A stretch of 64,000 bases of DNA from contig NZ_JELR01000001.1 of NCBI RefSeq assembly GCF_000708675.1, positions 434,001-498,000 of the forward strand. Direction: 5' to 3'. Shown here piece after piece: positions 33,692-41,354 of this stretch. The notes beneath the pieces are model-generated. The model was not told the DNA's origin and made no database searches. It was given only the letters and a program-made list of their open reading frames with translations. Source of the DNA: Microbulbifer sp. HZ11. Lineage in GTDB: Bacteria > Pseudomonadota > Gammaproteobacteria > Pseudomonadales > Cellvibrionaceae. Every line of letters starts with the position of its first letter. Positions within the stretch are counted from its first letter, which is position 1. The translations under genes and the position numbers were made by a program.

Positions 33692-35212
33692 TTATTGGTA
33701 GACGCGAACATAATCGACATACATCCGCTGTGGGAACTGGCTACTGCCGTCAGGGCTGCCTGGCCATGTACCTCCAACCGCGACGTTTAGCAGAATGAAA
33801 AAGGGGTGGTCATATACCCAGGGGCCATACTGCTCCACTTGGGTGCGTGACACGCTGTAGAAATTATTGCCGTCGACATACCAGCTGATACCGTTGCTGT
33901 TCCATTCTACCGCGTAGACATGATATCCCGCGTCCACGGTATGGCCCACGTTATAGGTTCCCATAATCGGCGTATTACCGGAATAACCGGGGCCGTGCAA
34001 AGCACCATGGGTAAGGGTCGGCTCAAAGCCCACATGCTCCATGATGTCAATTTCCCCCGAGTTGGGCCAGGGAGTACCGGTCCGTATATTTCCGCCGAGC
34101 ATCCAGAATGCCGGCCATATACCCTGGGTCTGCGGCAATTTGATACGGGCTTCAATGCGGCCGTACTGAAATTCTTTTTTGCCGGCTGTGATCATACGGG
34201 TCGACGTGTATTGACAGGCGCCGTACCAGCAGTTGTGCCCGCCTTCTTTGCGCGCCTCGATAACCAGTACGTTACTACCTGCTTGGCCGTCGTACTGAAT
34301 CGATGCGTTCTGGCCCGCGGTGTAATACTGTAATTCGCTATTACCCCAGCCGCCGCCACCGGTTTCAAATGTCCAGTGTGCGCCGTTGATGGAATCAAAC
34401 TCGTCCGCCCAAACCAGCCCGTTCCCTGCCGCCGGGCTCACCACGATTGATGTCACATTATCGTTGAAGCCTTCGTTGTCGAGGCACTCATCGTCACCGG
34501 AAATGGTAACCGACGCACCGGTAAAGTTATCGTGCTCGTATAGGGTTGCCTGATAGCCAGATGAGACCTGAATGGATGACGCTTTATCATTTACAAAGCC
34601 GAGAGCTTGCAGGCTGGCCAGGTTGTAACTCCCAACCCCGAGCTCTGTGGACCACCCGTTAAAATTGCAGTGTTCATGAACCCTGGCTACGCCATTGTCG
34701 GGGTTGTCGGCGACTACTTCGATCCAGTTGAGGTTCCAGTCTCCGGTGACCGCGTAAACTCCGAGGCTGTAGGTGCCTGCCTCTATGTAGACATTATGAG
34801 AAATGGTCTGCCAGTTCTGCCAGCCCCCGGTATTGGGTATGTCCAGACTTCCAAGTACGGTTGCGCCGCCATTTAAATCGTTTGACAAAGTCCCGCCCGT
34901 CTCGCTGGCGACCCGGAAACGCACGGTGTAATTTCCGCTGCTCGGGATGTTCAGGTTGTTGTAGGCGAGCCATTCGCCAGCAACGATCCAGCCTACATTG
35001 TAGCCGCCACCGGAATCCGTGGTTACTTCGATATCGACATCATCGGTGCGATAGGCACCACCGGTATTACCAGGGGTAGTGTCGTAAAACGCATCGTAAT
35101 CTTCTGCCTGAAAGATCGTTGCGCTGGCACTGGCGCAGAGCACTGTAGCGCATAACCCTGTAAGAAGGGCGCGAAGTGATTTTGCGGTGTGCCGGGGTAT
35201 GTCTGATCTCAT
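33692..35212 (-). CDS. Secreted GH16 endo-beta-1,3-glucanase (laminarinase-type) with CBM6 and beta/gamma-crystallin modules
   Basis: An extracellular polysaccharidase of 506 residues from ATG 35212 (a GTG four codons earlier is possible). A signal peptide (RALLTGLCATVLCASASA) is followed by a CBM6-type carbohydrate-binding module (about 35-170, FQAEDYDAFYDTTPGNTGG). Next comes a beta/gamma-crystallin-like double Greek key (about 175-265) with two N/D-N/D-x-x-S/T-S calcium motifs, NDKASS and NDNVTS. The C-terminal GH16 catalytic domain carries GEIDIMEHVG, with Glu387 as nucleophile, Asp389, and Glu392 as acid/base. Laminarin-type beta-1,3-glucan is the likely substrate. No TonB-dependent receptor or other PUL gene is nearby. 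Confidence 0.93.
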   Translation of the reverse strand: MRSDIPRHTAKSLRALLTGLCATVLCASASATIFQAEDYDAFYDTTPGNTGGAYRTDDVDIEVTTDSGGGYNVGWIVAGEWLAYNNLNIPSSGNYTVRFRVASETGGTLSNDLNGGATVLGSLDIPNTGGWQNWQTISHNVYIEAGTYSLGVYAVTGDWNLNWIEVVADNPDNGVARVHEHCNFNGWSTELGVGSYNLASLQALGFVNDKASSIQVSSGYQATLYEHDNFTGASVTISGDDECLDNEGFNDNVTSIVVSPAAGNGLVWADEFDSINGAHWTFETGGGGWGNSELQYYTAGQNASIQYDGQAGSNVLVIEARKEGGHNCWYGACQYTSTRMITAGKKEFQYGRIEARIKLPQTQGIWPAFWMLGGNIRTGTPWPNSGEIDIMEHVGFEPTLTHGALHGPGYSGNTPIMGTYNVGHTVDAGYHVYAVEWNSNGISWYVDGNNFYSVSRTQVEQYGPWVYDHPFFILLNVAVGGTWPGSPDGSSQFPQRMYVDYVRVYQ

Positions 35213-35439
35213 TTTTCGTCTCACTTGTTATTGTCAGAGGTTGCTCGTATTTAATGAAGCAAAAAGAATGCGAGCGCTGAGACTATCCATCGGAAATCGG
35301 GACCTTGCGTCCCAGATCCTGTCCAAACTAAAAGTGAGACTCGTGAACTGTGAAATTTGGCAGGAATTGCTCCGCGTCAGTGCGTATCCGGGAAACTTGT
35401 TTGGACGAGAGCATTTTATCGTGTAGAGAATCCATCCCG

Positions 35440-37983
35440 TTAGCTGCCCATACGCTTTTTGGTTTTGTTCGTAGCCTGTGCATTTGCAGGGTCATCCGGC
35501 CAGAAATGCTTCTGATATCGGATGCGCAGCTCTTTTTTTACTTCGTGATAAGTGTTTTCCCAGAAACTGGCGAGGTCGCGGGTAACCTGTACCGGGCGCT
35601 GCGCAGGGGATAGCAGGTGGATCATCAGCGGATACCGACCGTTGAGAATGGTCGGAGTCTGCTGCAGGCCGAACATTTCCTGAAGACGTACAGGAAGCAC
35701 GGGGGGCGACTCTGTATAGCGTATGGTAATGCGTGACCCGCTCGGGACCTGTAACTGTGGCGGCACCAACTGATTCAGTTTTTGTTGTGTGGACCATTCC
35801 AGTTGAGCAAGTAAGATGGCCTGCAAGTCCAGCTGTTTGAGTTGGTCGAGTTTATTCAGCCCTTGCATATGGGGGAGCAACCAGCGTTCCATGGATTGGA
35901 GCAGGGCGTTTTCACCCCAATCCGGCAGTTCATCTGCATCTATAAGGTCGGGATGTTCCGACTGGTGTGATTTCAGGAAGCGTACGCGCGCAAGAAGGTT
36001 CTCACTCTCATCATCCCACGGCAGACTTCGCAGTCCTCGCTGCCGAATCGCATCAAGTAACGCGCGGCTCAGCATTTCGGGTGAAAACTCTCGGGCCGGC
36101 TTGTCTTCGAGAATCAATTTACCGAGCCGGGTCTGCTCACTGGCAATTGCGCGTCCGGCCAGATCATCCCAGCGTACAGAGGTCTCTCGATTGATCTGAT
36201 GTTGGCAAACCGTAAAAAGCGCATCGGCGGAAATCTGTGCGGCCAGTTGGATACGCGCGTCGCGCCCTTGGCCATCGAGATCAGCAACAACCAGATAATC
36301 CGCATGTGCCAGTTCGTCGTCGTGGGAAAAGTGTGCTCCGCGACCATTGGACAGCAGAAAACGTCGTTCGCGATCGTGCCTATTCTGCGCAATTCGGTCG
36401 GGGTAGGCGTAGGCAAGCAGTACCCCGGCGATATCCTGCTGGTGGGGAGTGGTGCGCTGGCTGCGGTCGCTTTTGGGTAGTTGCGCTTGCCAGGCTTTCG
36501 CCTGTTGCCGTATGCGGTGCACGGTGCTCTGATCTGCCCGAGCATTGCTCCTGACCCCGGTCAGCACCTCCAGGCGCTTGCGTATATCTCTGTCCCAGCG
36601 TTGCTCGCCGCGGAAAATATCACGCTCGGAAAGTAGAGCCGCGATCACACTGGCTTCCCGGCCGAGCCCCAGGGTGTTGCCGCAAAGCATCATGTGGGCC
36701 AGTCGCGGATGCGCCCCGAGTCTGAGCATTGCCTCGCCGTGCTCGGTGATGCGCAGGTTGTCATCCAGTGCCCCAAGCTCCTGCAGCAGCGCCCTGGCTT
36801 GAGCGGTAGGTCCTGGTGGTGGAAGATCAAGCCAGCGCAGTTCCGTGGTGTCCGTGACGCCCCACTGAGCCAGATCCAGCATCACTGGCGCCAGGTCGCT
36901 GAGGAGTATTTCCGGAGCACTTTTTTTCGCCATGCTCCGCTGGGTCGATTCACTCCACAGGCGCAGGCTGTGACCTGCGCTGAGGCGACCGGCACGACCT
37001 GTGCGCTGTGTGGCGGACGCCTGGGAAATCTGGGTTGTCACCAGGCGGTTCATGCCGGTGTTCGGGTCAAACCGGGATTCCCGCATCAAGCCAGAATCGA
37101 CCACCAGACGGATACCCTCAATCGTAATGGATGTTTCTGCGACGTTGGTAGCCAGTACGATTTTGCGCTTGCCGTCGGGGCAGGGAGCGATGGCCGCGTC
37201 CTGCTGTTGCTTGTTCAGATCGCCGTAAAGGGGTGCGACCGTGATGTGCGTGTTTCCGGTAAACGCGTTGTTTAGTGCTTCCTCAACCGCGCGAATCTCC
37301 CGTACGCCAGGCAAGAACGCCAACAGGCTGCCATCTTGCTGCGCCATCAGCTCCTGAATCTTGCGGCTGACCAGTGCTGGGAGCTGGCGTGCGTCCTGCG
37401 GCACTTCGCGATGAGGCAGGTACTCGATTTCCACGGGAAAGGCGCGCCCCTCGCTGGTAATCACGGGGGCATCGCCGAGCAGGCTGGCCACGGCATCTGC
37501 GTCCAGTGTTGCCGACATCACCAGCAACTTGAGGTCCTCCCTGAGCACTTCCTGAGCCTGTAGACAGAGTGCCAGTGCCAGGTCCGCCTGCAAGTTGCGC
37601 TCGTGAAATTCGTCGAAAATTACCAGTGCCGTGTCCGCGAGTTCCGGGTCGGACTGCAGAAGCCGAGTAAGAATACCTTCGGTAACCACCAGGATCCGGG
37701 TGTTATCGCTGGCTTTACGCTCTCCGCGAATCTGGTAGCCGATGGTTTTGCCGAGGGGTTCCCCCAGAATATCGGCCATGCGCGCGGCGGCGGAGCGCGC
37801 TGCCAGTCGCCGCGGTTCCAGCATGATGATCCTGCGGTCTTTCAGCCACGAGGATTTGAGCAGTGCCAATGGGACCGCGGTGGTTTTACCGGCCCCGGGA
37901 GGGGCCTGTAATACGATATTTGGATGTTCGGTCAGGCTCTCCAGCAGGGCTGGCAGAACGTCCTGGATGGGCAATTCTTTCAT
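35440..37983 (-). CDS. hrpB: ATP-dependent helicase HrpB (DEAH-box)
   Basis: An 847-residue DEAH/RHA-type helicase. The start is ATG 37983, whose product MKELPIQDVLPALLESL aligns with the family N-terminus; the frame is open 32 codons further. Motif I is PPGAGKTTAVP, motif II FDEFHERNLQAD (DEFH, as in HrpB), motif III VMSATLDA, and motif VI QRTGRAGRLSAGH. The C-terminal HrpB-specific domain includes FLLSNGRGAHF and the final helical region. The in vivo substrate of HrpB is not well established. A TATAAT hexamer ends only 6 bases before the start codon. A spacer of about 230 bases separates it from the GH16 gene. Confidence 0.95.
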   Translation of the reverse strand: MKELPIQDVLPALLESLTEHPNIVLQAPPGAGKTTAVPLALLKSSWLKDRRIIMLEPRRLAARSAAARMADILGEPLGKTIGYQIRGERKASDNTRILVVTEGILTRLLQSDPELADTALVIFDEFHERNLQADLALALCLQAQEVLREDLKLLVMSATLDADAVASLLGDAPVITSEGRAFPVEIEYLPHREVPQDARQLPALVSRKIQELMAQQDGSLLAFLPGVREIRAVEEALNNAFTGNTHITVAPLYGDLNKQQQDAAIAPCPDGKRKIVLATNVAETSITIEGIRLVVDSGLMRESRFDPNTGMNRLVTTQISQASATQRTGRAGRLSAGHSLRLWSESTQRSMAKKSAPEILLSDLAPVMLDLAQWGVTDTTELRWLDLPPPGPTAQARALLQELGALDDNLRITEHGEAMLRLGAHPRLAHMMLCGNTLGLGREASVIAALLSERDIFRGEQRWDRDIRKRLEVLTGVRSNARADQSTVHRIRQQAKAWQAQLPKSDRSQRTTPHQQDIAGVLLAYAYPDRIAQNRHDRERRFLLSNGRGAHFSHDDELAHADYLVVADLDGQGRDARIQLAAQISADALFTVCQHQINRETSVRWDDLAGRAIASEQTRLGKLILEDKPAREFSPEMLSRALLDAIRQRGLRSLPWDDESENLLARVRFLKSHQSEHPDLIDADELPDWGENALLQSMERWLLPHMQGLNKLDQLKQLDLQAILLAQLEWSTQQKLNQLVPPQLQVPSGSRITIRYTESPPVLPVRLQEMFGLQQTPTILNGRYPLMIHLLSPAQRPVQVTRDLASFWENTYHEVKKELRIRYQKHFWPDDPANAQATNKTKKRMGS

Positions 37984-37989
37984 GGCGCG

Positions 37990-37995
37990 ATTATA
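37990..37995 (-). promoter_or_regulatory. TATAAT hexamer 6 bases before the hrpB ATG (possible leaderless start)
   Basis: A perfect -10 hexamer lies 6 bases upstream of the chosen hrpB start. Initiation 6-7 bases downstream would begin the message at the ATG. No good -35 element is seen at 16-18 bases, and no ribosome-binding site precedes the ATG, so this is tentative. Confidence 0.3.
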
Positions 37996-38038
37996 CCGGT
38001 CCGAAGATGGGTGGAGGAGGGCGCGTACGATCAAATGG

Positions 38039-38079
38039 TTGACAGTGTCACCTTTATTTTTTATTGTTGATAGTGTCAA
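38039..38079 (+). promoter_or_regulatory. marR promoter with two operator-like palindromes
   Basis: TTGACA (38039-38044) and TATTGT (38062-38067) are 17 bases apart, a good sigma-70 promoter. Two 13-base palindromes of form TTGA(C/T)A-G-TGTCA(C/A) lie at 38039-38051, over the -35, and at 38067-38079, over the predicted transcription start. Their centres are 28 bases apart. This layout is what an autorepressing MarR protein would use; the marR gene starts 71 bases downstream. Confidence 0.65.
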
Positions 38080-38150
38080 TCAAATTTCATCCGCCCGACT
38101 CTGGGCAGAGGTCGAAGCGGTCTGGTAAAGAATTTTCGTGAGCGCAATCT

Positions 38151-38594
38151 ATGAGTGAATCAACACTGAGCGACAATCTGCATCGCTTGATGCACGGCTA
38201 TCGCGGTCGCCTGCGCGAAGAGGTGTCGCGGCGGGATCTCGGGTTGCCGATCACCCATATCCGTGCACTCAAAGGGATCTGCCGCAACCCGGAATCCACC
38301 GCGCAATCCATTGCCCAGCGCATGCAGCGCGACAAGGCCCAGATAACGCGCGTGTTGAAGGAGCTGATTGCAGAGAAGCTGATTGAGAAGCGTCCGAATC
38401 CGAATGATGGGCGGAGCTATCTCCTGTTCCCAACCGAGCAGGGCAAGGCGGTTCTGGCCGAACTGATGACGGCGGAACAGGAAACAGCGAAGGCGATGAC
38501 GCGCAGCCTGAGTACACGCGAGCTCTCCCAGTTTGCCGATCTCACCGCGCGAATGGTGGCAAATCTCTCGAAAGAATCTGAAGGAGGCCGATAG
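38151..38594 (+). CDS. MarR family transcriptional regulator
   Basis: A 147-residue winged helix-turn-helix regulator. The core runs from about 25 to 115: LPITHIRALKGICRNPESTA, the recognition region QRMQRDKAQITRVLKELIAE, and the wing KLIEKRPNPNDGRSYLLFPT. The helical ends would form the dimer. It precedes a siderophore-interacting flavin reductase with only one base between stop and the next start, so it probably regulates that gene together with itself through the two palindromes upstream. The inducing ligand is unknown. Confidence 0.93.
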   Translation: MSESTLSDNLHRLMHGYRGRLREEVSRRDLGLPITHIRALKGICRNPESTAQSIAQRMQRDKAQITRVLKELIAEKLIEKRPNPNDGRSYLLFPTEQGKAVLAELMTAEQETAKAMTRSLSTRELSQFADLTARMVANLSKESEGGR

Positions 38595-38595
38595 T

Positions 38596-39345
38596 ATGTC
38601 CAGACCCGCACCACGAGCATTGGAGGTTATACAGACCCGTTTTATCACACCAAACATGTTGAGAGTCACACTGGGCGGTGAAGGTATCTTGGGGTTTCCG
38701 GCGGACCAGGAGAGTGCATATATCAAACTGCTGTTCGAGCAGGGCGAAGGCCAGAAACCGCTGATGCGCACGTACACCATCCGCAATCAGCGTGAAAATG
38801 AAATCGATGTGGACTTCGTCGTGCACGATCACCCGGGGCCGGCAGGCAGCTGGGCGCTGGGCGCACAACCGGGCGACCGCATACTGGTTGGAGGTCCCGG
38901 GCCTCGGAAGCTGATCAACCCCGCCGGCGACTGGTTTTTACTGGTAGGTGATATGACCGCGTTGCCCGCAATCAGTGTGAACCTGGCGCTACTACCGAAT
39001 ACGGCGCAAGGTACTGTGGTGATTGAAATAGCAAGTGAGGCGGATCACCAGTCTCTTTCATGTCCGCCCGGAGTCGACATCGTCTGGGTGGTGTCCCGTA
39101 ATCCGTCCTCGCCGGGCGAGGCGTTGTTCGATGCGGTAGCCGAATTGCCGTGGCGTGAAGGTGCGCCGTCTGTCTGGTGTGCCTGTGAATTCTCCAGCAT
39201 GCGGCGGTTTCGTGCGTATTTTCGAGAGGAGCGCGCGACAGATCCGAAGCTTCGGTATATTTCCAGCTACTGGAAATATGGCCTGAGTGAAGATCAGCAC
39301 AAGATCGTAAAACGTGAAGATGAATCGACAGTGGCAGTACTTTAA
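38596..39345 (+). CDS. Siderophore-interacting protein (FAD-dependent ferric-siderophore reductase, ViuB/YqjH type)
   Basis: A 249-residue cytoplasmic flavoprotein that releases iron by reducing ferric siderophores. ATG 38596 follows AAGGAGG; earlier in-frame codons belong to the marR overlap. The FAD-binding beta-barrel holds RTYTIRNQRENEIDVDFVVH and the pyrophosphate loop GPAGSWALGAQPGD. The C-terminal SIP domain has LLVGDMTALPAISVNLAL, CEFSSMRRFRAYF and the typical end YISSYWKYGLSEDQHK. E. coli YqjH is likewise linked to a dedicated regulator (YqjI, of another family), so control by the adjacent MarR protein fits. Confidence 0.95.
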   Translation: MSRPAPRALEVIQTRFITPNMLRVTLGGEGILGFPADQESAYIKLLFEQGEGQKPLMRTYTIRNQRENEIDVDFVVHDHPGPAGSWALGAQPGDRILVGGPGPRKLINPAGDWFLLVGDMTALPAISVNLALLPNTAQGTVVIEIASEADHQSLSCPPGVDIVWVVSRNPSSPGEALFDAVAELPWREGAPSVWCACEFSSMRRFRAYFREERATDPKLRYISSYWKYGLSEDQHKIVKREDESTVAVL

Positions 39346-39363
39346 CGGGGAGCGCGAAGATCC

Positions 39364-39999
39364 ATGGAAAAATCATTCTGGCTGGAAAAGTGGCGCAAAA
39401 ATGAAATTGGTTTTCATAACAGTGAAGCGCATCCACTGCTGGTGAAACACCTTCACCGGCTGAAGCTTGAAAAAGGCGACCGCCTTTTTCTGCCACTTTG
39501 CGGAAAGACGCTGGATATAGGCTGGCTGCTCGGTGAGGGGTACCGCATAGTTGGGGCAGAGCTGAGTGAAGCTGCTGTGATTCAGCTCTTTGAGCAATTG
39601 GCAATGACTCCTCAAATCGAGGAACTCGGAGAACTGAAGAAATACTACGGTGACGGTGTCGAAGTATTTGTTGGCGATATTTTCGAACTCACGGAATCAT
39701 CCCTGGGGGCGGTCGATGGTATCTACGACCGGGCGGCGCTCGTGGCCCTGCCCGAATCCATGCGCAGCGAATACGCCAATCACCTGATCAAGATTACCCG
39801 GGCGGCGCCGCAACTCTTGATCAGCTTTGACTACGATCAGAATCAGTTGCCGGGACCACCATTCTGTGTGAACGACTCGGCCATTCGTGCCTTGTATGAA
39901 GCTGGCTACCGTGTTGAGAAAATTGATTCCGTGCCCGTGGAAGGGGGGCTGAAGGGCAAGGTCGCAGCAGATGAGGTGGTCTGGATGCTGGAATTCTGA
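39364..39999 (+). CDS. tpm: Thiopurine S-methyltransferase
   Basis: A 211-residue SAM-dependent methyltransferase of the TPMT family. Family hallmarks are FWLEKWRKNEIGFHNSEAHP at the N-terminus, the SAM-binding region FLPLCGKTLDIGWLLGEGY and VGAELSEAAV, YDRAALVALPESMR, and PPFCVNDSAIRALY. Bacterial members methylate thiopurines and, in several species, selenite and tellurite; the physiological substrate here is not known. It begins 18 bases after the siderophore-interacting protein gene, in the same direction, so it may belong to the marR operon. Length is typical (about 218 in Pseudomonas). Confidence 0.95.
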   Translation: MEKSFWLEKWRKNEIGFHNSEAHPLLVKHLHRLKLEKGDRLFLPLCGKTLDIGWLLGEGYRIVGAELSEAAVIQLFEQLAMTPQIEELGELKKYYGDGVEVFVGDIFELTESSLGAVDGIYDRAALVALPESMRSEYANHLIKITRAAPQLLISFDYDQNQLPGPPFCVNDSAIRALYEAGYRVEKIDSVPVEGGLKGKVAADEVVWMLEF

Positions 40000-40097
40000 T
40001 GGAGAAAGCCCCAGAGATACTCTCTTTTGATTCTCTTGATTTTCTAGGCACTAGCTCTTAATGTGAGGGAAACACTTTCTGGCAAAAGAATAAAAAT

Positions 40098-41216
40098 ATG
40101 CTGGATGATTGGATTCTGCCTATGGGGTTTTCCTGTTTTTTGATGGCTTCTCTGATAGCGATAGTGTCGCCGTCAAAAAACCTTCCCTGGACCTTGCGCC
40201 TGTTCCTGTGCATTTTGGGGTCGGCGGCTCTGCAAATGTCACTGGTTCGCTATGGCATGGCGGAAAGATTCACCGGGCTGATTTTTCTGATGGACCCGCT
40301 GGACATAGCCTTTGCACCCTTGGCCTACCTGTATCTGCGCAACCTGAATGGCCGGTCGATGCACCCGTTACTGGTCGCTGCACATTTCATTCCTTCCCTG
40401 ATTGCCATTCTCGCAACGGTGCCGTTCTGGCTCAGTGATGCAGTAAACAAACTCAGTTACTACCGAAACAGCCTGGAATTCAGTAACTGGCGGTGGCCGT
40501 CCGATGAGGGTACGGTCTGGGTGATTCTCATTCAGCTCCTTGTATATTCACCTTTCGTGCTTGTGGAATATCACCGAAGAGTGCGTCAGTACGACGGGAA
40601 GGTGCCTTTGCACCGACCCTGGTTGCACTACTTTGTTGGTTCCTACTACTGCCTGTGGTTGTTGATCGGAACGCTCGCACTCATGCAGTTTGAGGTGTCA
40701 TTGCGGCACGTGCTTCTACTGGGTTTGATCGTGTTTGTGATCAGCTTTGTCGCAATTCTAATACGTGAACCAAGTTCCATTTCTGGTGAGACGGACGTCG
40801 AACGTGTTCGGCAGTCGTGGCGGTATTCCGTTGCAAAAGACAGCCTCGCTGCCCTGGCGGACAGACTGCATCACTATATGCGGATTACTCGCTGTTACCT
40901 GGATTCCGACCTGTCGCTTCAGGCTTTGGCGAAAGACCTGAATACGCAGCCAGCAAAGCTGACGAAAATGTTCAGCCACCACCTCGATATCGGGTTCTAC
41001 GACTACATCAACCGGTACCGGGTAAAGGCGGCCAAGCAGATGCTTGCCGATCCCGAAATGCGCGCCCGCTCTGTTACGGACATCATGCTGGCCAGCGGTT
41101 TCAGCAGTAATTCCGTGTTCTATGCGAACTTTAAGGCCGACACGGGTATGACGCCTGCCCAGTTCCGGAAAAGAGGGCATTTGAAAATGCCTGAAACCGT
41201 ACTCGCCTGTATTTGA
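40098..41216 (+). CDS. Membrane-anchored AraC family transcriptional regulator
   Basis: A 372-residue protein. The first 230 residues carry about seven hydrophobic helices (FSCFLMASLIAIVS, LRLFLCILGSAALQMSL, MHPLLVAAHFIPSLIAILAT, LLLGLIVFVISFVAIL). The last 110 residues are the AraC double helix-turn-helix: YLDSDLSLQALAKDL, FYDYINRYRVKAAKQML, SVTDIMLASGFSSNSVFYAN and FKADTGMTPAQFRK. Regulators of this layout sense signals at or in the membrane. It is followed after 138 bases by the M19-like peptidase gene, a possible target. Spacers on both sides are AT-rich. The signal is unknown. Confidence 0.9.
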   Translation: MLDDWILPMGFSCFLMASLIAIVSPSKNLPWTLRLFLCILGSAALQMSLVRYGMAERFTGLIFLMDPLDIAFAPLAYLYLRNLNGRSMHPLLVAAHFIPSLIAILATVPFWLSDAVNKLSYYRNSLEFSNWRWPSDEGTVWVILIQLLVYSPFVLVEYHRRVRQYDGKVPLHRPWLHYFVGSYYCLWLLIGTLALMQFEVSLRHVLLLGLIVFVISFVAILIREPSSISGETDVERVRQSWRYSVAKDSLAALADRLHHYMRITRCYLDSDLSLQALAKDLNTQPAKLTKMFSHHLDIGFYDYINRYRVKAAKQMLADPEMRARSVTDIMLASGFSSNSVFYANFKADTGMTPAQFRKRGHLKMPETVLACI

Positions 41217-41252
41217 TCGTTTCTTTGTATTTTACAAACAATTGATTTCATT

Positions 41253-41268
41253 GAAGAAAATATTCTTC
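41253..41268. promoter_or_regulatory. Inverted repeat upstream of the M19-like peptidase gene
   Basis: GAAGAA and TTCTTC are perfect arms around AATA, about 90 bases upstream of the peptidase start. It may be an operator for the adjacent AraC protein, but AraC sites are usually direct repeats, so the assignment is weak. Confidence 0.3.
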
Positions 41269-41354
41269 CGTCAAAAGTTTGCCACACGAAGGAAATACCG
41301 AAACCTGTCTCATATCGTTTTCTCACCCATAGCGAGGTGATGAGGAGAACGATA

